Positions 16,273-21,492 of a stretch of DNA of 21,492 nucleotides are shown piece after piece (the first letter of the stretch is position 1; each line of letters starts with the position of its first letter). The stretch is taken from assembly GCA_009775195.1 (NCBI GenBank), contig VSPF01000024.1:1-21492 (forward strand), read 5' to 3'. Made by a program: the position numbers and the translations under genes. The notes beneath the pieces were generated by a model, which was given only the letters and a program-made list of their open reading frames with translations, searched no databases and had not been told where the DNA came from. The stretch comes from Muribaculaceae bacterium. Its GTDB lineage: Bacteria > Bacteroidota > Bacteroidia > Bacteroidales > Muribaculaceae.

Positions 16273-18075
16273 ATGAAGAATAGTATTTTACTCCTATTTT
16301 GCATGGTCGGGCTTCCGGCTTTCGCCGCTACCGGGATTGTCCCCGGCACACCCTATTACATGCGCAACGTTGCTAACGGAAAATTTCTAACCGCAGGTGG
16401 CTGGTGGGGCTCTCACGCAATTGTCGGGGAGTCTGGACTGCCGGTGACATTCGAAGCTGCCGGAGGCTCCAACGAGTTTCGCGCAGTGAACCCATCCGGC
16501 TATTTTCAGGCAAGAGACATGTATCTCGACAAGCCGGTAGACCAGTCTTGCGTATGGACTGCAGAGACTGTCGGGAATGGAAAATTTGTGTTCAAATACA
16601 CGGTCGATGGTCAGGAAAAGGCCGTTGGCATGGATGGGGACATGTATATCAACGATATGCCAATCAACACCGGAGATGCAGCCCAGCAGTGGGAGCTTTT
16701 CACCCGCGAAGAGTTGATTCAGCAGCTTGCCGACGCCGACGTTGACAATCCGATGAACGCCACATTCCTCTTCCCCGGCTCGTCTATAATCCCCAACAGT
16801 TCGGATAACGCCAGATGGGTGCGCACCGATGCCGGCGAAAACGCCCTCTTCGAGCTGGCCTCAGCCACCACTAATGAAAATGCATGGCGTTTTACCCGCG
16901 TTTACAAATCTTATAACAATCCGGCCGAGGATGGCGCCACAACCGCCTACACAATCACGAATTCCGCCGAGGGACTGCCTGCGGGCGCCTATGTGATGAC
17001 AGCTTATGTGGTTTCAGACGGGGCAAGCCCGGTAATGACAGTCAACGGCCTTGACGTGACCTATACGCGCGTTGGCGACGCTGGCACTTACAGCGCCGTA
17101 GATTTTGGCACAGATGTTTACGAAGGGCGCTATAAGGTTTCAATTCCCGTAAATGTTACCGACGGCAAACTCGAAGTCAAGTTTGTAAAAGGGGCGGATG
17201 CCAACCCTACTGTGCTCTACTTCGACAACTTCAATCTGCTTTATATCGGCAACAAAGGTGGCGACGCCTATAACGTTATGTACAAAAATGTCAAGGAAGC
17301 CATGAACGATGCCGAAGCTATCGCAACACGTCTGGGTCTCACAGGTTTCGACAACCGCGAAGTCCAAGACCGTTGGGATAACCATAGCATCACAGGCGAC
17401 GGCACCGAAGAAATCCATATGACCTACGAAGCTCTTGCTGCCGCATGCAAGGCCCAGGATGTGGTACCCGCCGACATGACCTATGCTATTCTTAATCCCA
17501 GTTTCGAGCTTGGTTCATGGGGATGGACTTTTGACACCGGCGGCAACACTGTCATTGCAGAAAATAAAGATGACAAGGCAACCGAAGGCGGCGACGGCAA
17601 ATATCTCTATAATACATGGGATAATGCGAAAGGACACGCAATCTCACAGATAATCAGCGGCCTTCCATCCGGCACTTATACAGCGGCTGTAAAAGTTTCA
17701 GCTCCAGCCAACAGCACTGTCTATATCTTTGCCAATGACTCTCATCAGGCTGTGACTATTCCTGAGGATTCAAACGAAGGTGTATTCCATCCTGTTGAGA
17801 TACGGTTTGAACTCGCCCCCTCCCAACAGCTCAGGCTCGGAGTCACCGGTGGTGACGAGAATGGCAACTTCGTGGCCGACAATGGTGCCTGGTTCCGTGC
17901 CGACAACTTCACCCTTGCCCACATGATTCAGACTTCCATAACACCTGTCGTGACAAACTCAGACAACGCTCCGGTGGAATACTACAACCTGCAGGGTATC
18001 AAGATTACAACTCCTGTATCCGGCCAGATTTACATCGTCAAGCAGGGCTCAACTGCCAGAAAAGTAATGATGTGA
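16273..18075 (+). CDS. Secreted multi-domain lectin/CBM-like protein of unknown function
   Basis: A 600-residue exported protein I cannot assign to a named family. Signal peptide about 1-19 (PAFA-ATG). Residues 24-140 look like a ricin-type or beta-trefoil lectin (YYMRNVANGKFLTAGGWWG, then QQWELF). Two jelly-roll-like modules follow, about 162-328 (ends YFDNFNLLYIG) and 404-555 (starts YAILNPSFELGSWGW, ends FRADNFTL). Starting with a 'NPSFE..GW.' strand and ending in '(D)NF.L' is typical of CBM4/9/22- or CBM35-like sugar-binding domains. A short C-terminal tail (YYNLQGI...GQIYIVKQG) resembles a type IX-secretion sorting signal. No catalytic motif is seen. The 134-bp gap upstream holds only a 6-bp inverted repeat (CCGGAA/TTCCGG, 16154-16201) and a near-promoter TATAGTTTG, so it may have its own start site. 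A surface glycan-binding role is likely. Confidence 0.7.
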   Translation: MKNSILLLFCMVGLPAFAATGIVPGTPYYMRNVANGKFLTAGGWWGSHAIVGESGLPVTFEAAGGSNEFRAVNPSGYFQARDMYLDKPVDQSCVWTAETVGNGKFVFKYTVDGQEKAVGMDGDMYINDMPINTGDAAQQWELFTREELIQQLADADVDNPMNATFLFPGSSIIPNSSDNARWVRTDAGENALFELASATTNENAWRFTRVYKSYNNPAEDGATTAYTITNSAEGLPAGAYVMTAYVVSDGASPVMTVNGLDVTYTRVGDAGTYSAVDFGTDVYEGRYKVSIPVNVTDGKLEVKFVKGADANPTVLYFDNFNLLYIGNKGGDAYNVMYKNVKEAMNDAEAIATRLGLTGFDNREVQDRWDNHSITGDGTEEIHMTYEALAAACKAQDVVPADMTYAILNPSFELGSWGWTFDTGGNTVIAENKDDKATEGGDGKYLYNTWDNAKGHAISQIISGLPSGTYTAAVKVSAPANSTVYIFANDSHQAVTIPEDSNEGVFHPVEIRFELAPSQQLRLGVTGGDENGNFVADNGAWFRADNFTLAHMIQTSITPVVTNSDNAPVEYYNLQGIKITTPVSGQIYIVKQGSTARKVMM

Positions 18076-18101
18076 TAAATTTATAAAAAAATGGCAATTG
18101 T

Positions 18102-18116
18102 GTCTGACTGACAGAC
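18102..18116 (+). terminator. Small hairpin after the lectin-like gene
   Basis: GTCTG-ACTGA-CAGAC is a perfect 5-bp stem with a 5-base loop, 26 bases after the stop codon, followed by a T-rich stretch (GTTTCATCGATTTTT). It could be a weak intrinsic terminator for the hydrolase transcript. The stem is short, so confidence is low. Confidence 0.3.
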
Positions 18117-18126
18117 GTTTCATCGA

Positions 18127-18156
18127 TTTTTAGATTATCTCGGCGCCGTACATTTG
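18127..18156 (+). promoter_or_regulatory. Candidate Bacteroidetes promoter for the GH36 gene
   Basis: TACATTTG (18149-18156) is an exact match to the Bacteroidetes -7 element TAnnTTTG. The region where the -33 TTTG should lie reads GATTTTTAG, giving only TTTT (18127-18130, spacing 18), so the upstream box is imperfect. A start of transcription near 18163-18165 would leave a leader of about 40 bases before ATG 18204. The -7 box lies inside the left arm of the perfect dyad at 18143-18182. Confidence 0.35.
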
Positions 18157-18182
18157 AACACATGCGTAAAAATGTACGGCGC
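18143..18182 (+). terminator. Perfect 13-bp dyad upstream of the GH36 gene (terminator or operator)
   Basis: GCGCCGTACATTT (18143-18155) and AAATGTACGGCGC (18170-18182) are perfect reverse complements around a 14-base loop, followed by TAATAGTTTTCG. As RNA this is a very stable hairpin and could end the upstream transcript 21 bases before the GH36 start. As DNA it covers the candidate -7 box and start site, so it could be a repressor site. The sequence does not separate these two readings. Confidence 0.55.
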
Positions 18183-18203
18183 TAATAGTTTTCGTTAAAC
18201 TTT

Positions 18204-20027
18204 ATGAAGAAAATATTCGTAGCCGCCCTGTCGGCGTTATTAGGCATTGTGAATACACTGGCCGCTGAATGGCAAGTAAGGACTGCATGTGCCGGAGACA
18301 TCAAAGTGGTTTGTCAGCAACCCGGGGGCTGGAAGTTTGAGCTGCATGTCGACTCGATTGACGGCAAAGAAATTCTTGCTGTCGGGCTGACGTCCGACAG
18401 CCTGCGGCTGCCACCCCGGTTTGATGTCATCATATCGGTGCCCCAGCTTGATATTCACCACCTATGGCGCCCCGGCGATATGGACCGCTGCCAGTTGCGC
18501 CCCGAATGGATGGGATATTATTCGAGCCATCTTGCATTCGATATGCCTCTTTATGCTTTTATAAACAGTAACAACGGCAACCGGCTGACAGTAGCAGCCA
18601 GCGAACCGCTGCGGAATATAGATGCTCAGTTCGGTCTGGTCGAGGAAGGGTGTACCCTGTTGGGGAAACTCAGCTATTTCAACGGACCACAGACTCAGAT
18701 GACACGCTATGAGACGAAAATAATGCTCGACCCGCGCCCAGTAATGTGGAGCGAAGCAATCAAAGAGGGTGCCGAGTGGATGACGGCCGAGGCCGGTCTG
18801 GAATCTGTTGCGGCTAATGAAGAGGCGTTTGCCCCCCTCTATTCAACATGGTATAATTTCCATCAGAATGTCACGGCCGACCGCATAGAGCGAGAATGCC
18901 TTGAGGCTTCGCGGATGGGGATGAAGACTATTATTCTTGACGACGGCTGGCAGACAGACGACAACAACCGAGGATATGCTTTCTGCGGCGACTGGCAGGT
19001 AAGCCGTAACCGCTTCCCGGATTTCGCGTCGCATGTGAAGCGGGTGCACGACATGGGCATGAAATACATGGTTTGGTATTCGGTTCCTTACGTTGGGAAA
19101 AAAAGCCGCAATTACGAGCGTTTCAAAGGAAAGTATCTTTCTGAATCGGCAGAAGTCTGTGTGCTTGACCCACGATTTCCGGAGATTAGGGAGTTTCTAT
19201 GCTCTACTTATGAGAATGCGATGAAAGAATACGGTCTTGACGGATTCAAACTCGATTTTATCGATAGCTTCCGTTTTGACAACGAAGACCCCGCAGAAGC
19301 CGACAATTATGCCGGACGCGATATAAAATCACTGCCTGCGGCCATTGATATCTTGATGAAGGAAATATACAGGCGGTTAAGCGCCATCAACCCGGATGTG
19401 CTGATAGAATTCCGTCAGCGATACATGGGGCCGGCAATGCGTCAGTATGGCAACATGTTCCGCGCAGGAGACTGTCCCGCCGATTTACAAAGCAACCGTC
19501 AGCGGATAGCCAACCTGCGTTTGACCTCGGGAGAGAGCGCAGTACATTCCGATATGCTGGAATGGAACCTGACCGAGACTCCGGAGAATGCCGCACGCCA
19601 CATACTTTCGGCTCTGTTTAGTGTAGTACAATATTCGATGATGCTCGGAGAGCTGCCCGAGAATCATACGAGAGTGATAAAGCATTGGCTTGATTTCTCG
19701 CAGAAACACCGCGAGACATTGCTCAAGTCAGAATTCCGCCCTTATCATCCGGAGAAATGTTACCCGGTCATCGAGGCTGAAAGTGACGAAGAACTGATAG
19801 TGGCCGTATACGATGACATGAGTGTACCTGAGATGAAGACATCCGGAAAATGCACCTATATAATCAATGCCTCGGGAACTCCGTCGTTGGTGCTGGATAT
19901 GCCTGCGGCCCCTCGGCGTGTCGTGGCATACGATGTGTATGGCTGCGAGACTACCGCACCTGAAATCGTCAAGGGGGTGCAACGGGTAGCAGTCCCTTTG
20001 AGCGGATATCTACAGATTGAATATTGA
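18204..20027 (+). CDS. GH36-family alpha-galactosidase, secreted/periplasmic
   Basis: A 607-residue retaining clan GH-D enzyme, predicted to remove terminal alpha-galactose. Type I signal peptide about 1-20 (TLAA-EWQ), no lipobox, so periplasmic. A beta-sandwich N-terminal domain (to about 195) precedes a TIM barrel (about 200-510) with STWYNF, TIILDDGWQTDDNN and DMGMKYMVWYS. The predicted nucleophile is Asp351 in GFKLDFIDSF, and the acid/base lies in FRAGDCPADLQSNR (Asp423 or Asp427). A short beta-sandwich closes the protein. The KLDF and DGWQ motifs are diagnostic of GH36/GH27 relatives. It is the last PUL gene, separated from the others by a strong dyad and possibly with its own promoter. 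The stop is followed 20 bp later by another hairpin. Activity on alpha-galactosides is the best guess; other GH36 specificities are possible. Confidence 0.88.
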   Translation: MKKIFVAALSALLGIVNTLAAEWQVRTACAGDIKVVCQQPGGWKFELHVDSIDGKEILAVGLTSDSLRLPPRFDVIISVPQLDIHHLWRPGDMDRCQLRPEWMGYYSSHLAFDMPLYAFINSNNGNRLTVAASEPLRNIDAQFGLVEEGCTLLGKLSYFNGPQTQMTRYETKIMLDPRPVMWSEAIKEGAEWMTAEAGLESVAANEEAFAPLYSTWYNFHQNVTADRIERECLEASRMGMKTIILDDGWQTDDNNRGYAFCGDWQVSRNRFPDFASHVKRVHDMGMKYMVWYSVPYVGKKSRNYERFKGKYLSESAEVCVLDPRFPEIREFLCSTYENAMKEYGLDGFKLDFIDSFRFDNEDPAEADNYAGRDIKSLPAAIDILMKEIYRRLSAINPDVLIEFRQRYMGPAMRQYGNMFRAGDCPADLQSNRQRIANLRLTSGESAVHSDMLEWNLTETPENAARHILSALFSVVQYSMMLGELPENHTRVIKHWLDFSQKHRETLLKSEFRPYHPEKCYPVIEAESDEELIVAVYDDMSVPEMKTSGKCTYIINASGTPSLVLDMPAAPRRVVAYDVYGCETTAPEIVKGVQRVAVPLSGYLQIEY

Positions 20028-20047
20028 ACACAAGAGAAGATAATCCC

Positions 20048-20083
20048 GGCGGTCGCCTGTGCCTTCGGTAACTGGTGACCGCC
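20048..20083 (+). terminator. Hairpin between the converging GH36 and AbiEii genes
   Basis: GGCGGTC (20048-20054) pairs with GACCGCC (20077-20083), and the inside (CCTGTGCC / GGTAACTGG) can extend it with mismatches. It starts 20 bases after the GH36 stop and lies between two genes that face each other, the expected place for a shared terminator. There is no clear T run on either strand. The rest of the 122-bp gap shows nothing else recognisable. Confidence 0.5.
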
Positions 20084-20149
20084 CACGTAGTTTCATGCAC
20101 ACAGACGAAATGCGGGTCATCAGTCAAAAGCAAGGTTGACATAAGGTTT

Positions 20150-20527
20150 CTAATGAAGAAGCTGGGAATATAACAATGATTTGGAATCCAGCACAAAGCT
20201 ACTTCTGTCACTTATCCTGTATCCCCTATCTTCTGAATATGCGGATAAAGCTTTGTTTATTTTTTCTCGCTGAATGTTGGTTTCTTCTTTTGACAGGTTA
20301 TGGGCAAAGTTCAAATCAAGATCAACGCTCAATCTCGGAAGTCTATCGAAGGCAATTAGGTTTATTGCTGTGCCTCCTTTCAGTAATAATTTCCCTGCAA
20401 ATTCTTCCAGATGGTTCAGGTCGTCTAATATCAGGCAAAGGCGTATCACCTTCTCCACATTTGTTGCTGTGTAGGAGTGTTCAGAGGCAATCCGCTGGAT
20501 TTGCTTTTTATCGTATTCAAATTTCAT
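20150..20527 (-). CDS. Truncated AbiEii/AbiGii-type nucleotidyltransferase toxin (likely gene remnant)
   Basis: Minus-strand N-terminal half of an AbiEii-family protein, the toxin of type IV abortive-infection/toxin-antitoxin systems, which act as nucleotidyltransferases. The first active-site motif (LLKGGTAINL, Gly51-Gly52-Thr53) and the metal-binding motif (LSVDLDLNF, Asp69 and Asp71) are both present. Only 125 residues remain, while family members usually run to about 250-300, so the C-terminal half is missing. The two other minus-strand frames past the stop show no plausible continuation, arguing for a deletion or junction rather than a single frameshift. Its start overlaps the AbiEi stop by four bases (ATGA, 20524-20527), the normal coupled arrangement. 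It is probably non-functional. The opposing plus-strand reading frame is a shadow. Confidence 0.75.
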   Translation of the reverse strand: MKFEYDKKQIQRIASEHSYTATNVEKVIRLCLILDDLNHLEEFAGKLLLKGGTAINLIAFDRLPRLSVDLDLNFAHNLSKEETNIQREKINKALSAYSEDRGYRISDRSSFVLDSKSLLYSQLLH

Positions 20528-21261
20528 AAAACTTTTATCTGTGCTTGAAGATTGTCAGGGATACAAAGATTCCACTCTTTGTCAAAACTATTGCAAAAAT
20601 ACGGATTTATTATGTAACTCTGATTGTTACCCATAGCCATTTTGCATTTCCTAAAGAAATCAGCTGACAAATGTAGTTTCTTTCGGAATATCGAAAACAG
20701 AAATCCAGCACGTTGCCACAGACTTTTGTTGTCATATAATTCAAGACAGTGCAGTAATTCTTCTTCAACTATGCCATCTGCCGGACATTCCGCCAACGCA
20801 TACATAAGCTCCTCAATTCCGCCTGCAAGATTGATATTATACATACAATCCACCAGTGTCTGCGAAATTGATGTAACCCTTAACGCATAACCGCTACTGT
20901 CATTTATTTCGACAACATTATTAAGAAATTTGAGCTTTTTACAAGAATAGTTTTCTCCAAGGTACTCAAAAGGACGGAAATTCTGCGTAGAGTGGATATA
21001 CATTTCATTAAACTCCTGTGTTTGCAGAAGATAATATTCCAATGCAGAATGATATGCGAGAACACCATCCTGTACGGCATTACATCCTATGATAAATTTG
21101 TTGTCAACTTCCACAGGCATATATACGCCCCTACGGACAGATGCAAGCAAATTTTTCTTTTTCCCCTGGCGAAGACGCGACCACATTACCGATTCCTTGA
21201 CAGGCACCGGATTGGATGTGATATAGGCATTTGCCAGCTTATATGTGGTTGCTATATTCAT
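20524..21261 (-). CDS. AbiEi-like antitoxin of an AbiE abortive-infection system
   Basis: A 245-residue minus-strand protein in the antitoxin position directly before the AbiEii remnant. The N-terminal 50 residues look like the winged-helix domain of AbiEi repressors (YKLANAYITSNPVPVKES, then LLASVRRGVYMPV, the 'RRGVY' wing). Next comes the 'GCNAVQDGVLAYHSALEYY' segment (here GVLAYHSALEYY), which in this family reads 'AYHSALELHG', and then 'RVTSISQTLVDCM', as in AbiEi's 'V.S.ERTLVDCL'. AbiEi proteins neutralise the toxin and repress their own promoter. The gene is AT-rich compared with the PUL, suggesting separate origin. It has a near-ideal promoter just upstream. Family call rests on gene order plus these motifs. 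Confidence 0.72.
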   Translation of the reverse strand: MNIATTYKLANAYITSNPVPVKESVMWSRLRQGKKKNLLASVRRGVYMPVEVDNKFIIGCNAVQDGVLAYHSALEYYLLQTQEFNEMYIHSTQNFRPFEYLGENYSCKKLKFLNNVVEINDSSGYALRVTSISQTLVDCMYNINLAGGIEELMYALAECPADGIVEEELLHCLELYDNKSLWQRAGFLFSIFRKKLHLSADFFRKCKMAMGNNQSYIINPYFCNSFDKEWNLCIPDNLQAQIKVL

Positions 21262-21278
21262 ATACTTAGAATAACACG

Positions 21279-21309
21279 CAAAGATATAAAATATTTCATT
21301 ATTGACAAA
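21279..21309 (-). promoter_or_regulatory. Bacteroidetes-type promoter for the AbiE pair
   Basis: On the minus strand TTTG (21309-21306), 19 bases, then TATCTTTG (21286-21279) matches the housekeeping Bacteroidetes promoter consensus TTTG-N19-21-TAnnTTTG exactly. Transcription would begin about 10 bases before ATG 21261, leaving a very short leader. The match supports the start chosen for the AbiEi gene. Confidence 0.75.
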
Positions 21310-21350
21310 AATATTATGTTAGAATGTGAATAGCCTAACGTACATAATTC

Positions 21351-21406
21351 TGTGATTATAATCTGATGTAGGTACAAATTTTTGCGATTATAACTGCGAT
21401 TATAAC
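21351..21406. repeat. Three copies of a 12-bp repeat, TG(C/T)GATTATAA(C/T)
   Basis: TGCGATTATAAC occurs twice head to tail (21383-21394 and 21395-21406), and TGTGATTATAAT (21351-21362) is a third copy with two changes. The copies lie upstream of the AbiE promoter, in an otherwise AT-rich non-coding stretch. They could bind a regulator such as AbiEi, or be a replication or recombination iteron. There are no spacers of CRISPR type. Confidence 0.6.
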
Positions 21407-21492
21407 AAAAAATTGAGTTTAGGACACATTTCACTGCGGAAACGGAGAGAGGCGTGGCGGCTCACGGTGTTGTCGTCGGCTTTGCCGTCAGA
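21400..21492 (-). other. GC-rich segment open to the window edge, possible gene end
   Basis: Base composition jumps from AT-rich to GC-rich at about 21430. On the minus strand a frame is open from the window edge through about 30 codons to a TAA at 21402-21400 (ends SEMCPKLNFLL), with the stop inside the 12-bp repeat. The plus strand is also open in more than one frame. It could be the 3' end of a gene arriving from the right or a repetitive intergenic element. I recognise no family. Confidence 0.2.

Noticed and set aside
20150..20230. Simple frameshift explaining the short AbiEii
   Set aside because: Translating the two other minus-strand frames past the stop gives no sequence like the family's C-terminal half, and one of them runs into the antisense of GH36, so a deletion or junction fits better.
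20176..20529. Plus-strand 117-codon open frame over the AbiEii remnant
   Set aside because: It is the complement of a gene with clear AbiEii motifs, and its product shows no domain.
21351..21406. CRISPR array
   Set aside because: Units are 12 bp, two of them directly adjacent with no spacer, and no cas gene is present.

Overview
The window looks like a gut-type member of the Bacteroidales. It carries a SusC/SusD pair, an ECF sigma/FecR pair, several Cys-lipoproteins with acidic residues after the lipobox, and one textbook Bacteroidetes promoter (TTTG-N19-TATCTTTG, minus strand, 21279-21309). Two secreted proteins end in the short 'IYN.RG / YYNLQG ... G.Y.V' tail common in Muribaculaceae and Prevotella-like genomes. 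I favour a Muribaculaceae-like organism, but this rests on style rather than a marker gene.

Bases 84-20027 form one polysaccharide utilization locus (PUL), all on the plus strand. It opens with regulation: an ECF sigma factor (84-659) and its FecR-type anti-sigma factor (717-1829). The uptake core follows: SusC with an N-terminal STN signalling domain (1943-5371), SusD (5399-7045), a GH43-like surface lipoprotein (7072-8082) and a surface glycan-binding lipoprotein made of three tandem ~210-residue repeats (8101-10173). After a strong inverted repeat (10227-10288) come a GH3 beta-glycosidase (10322-12604), a GH30 enzyme resembling endo-beta-1,6-galactanases with lectin-like domains at both ends (12617-15151), a second GH43 (15170-16138) and a lectin/CBM-like secreted protein with no visible enzyme domain (16273-18075). 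A perfect 13-bp dyad (18143-18182) precedes a GH36 alpha-galactosidase (18204-20027).

A working model is as follows. Glycan binding at SusC/SusD is signalled through the STN domain to FecR, which frees the sigma factor to raise transcription. The surface GH43-like lipoprotein, the SGBP and possibly the lectin-bearing GH30 capture and cut the polymer outside. SusCD imports oligosaccharides, and GH3, GH43 and GH36 finish them in the periplasm. The enzyme set points to a beta-1,6-linked galactan-type backbone carrying alpha-galactose and furanose (arabinose or galactofuranose) decorations. This substrate is an inference.

The right flank (20150-21492) is AT-rich and different in character. It holds an AbiE-type abortive-infection/toxin-antitoxin pair on the minus strand, converging on the PUL: an intact AbiEi-like antitoxin and an AbiEii nucleotidyltransferase that keeps its active-site motifs but is cut to 125 residues at the PUL boundary. 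Beyond its promoter are three copies of a 12-bp repeat and a GC-rich scrap open to the window edge. No rRNA, tRNA, CRISPR array, transposase or integrase was seen.
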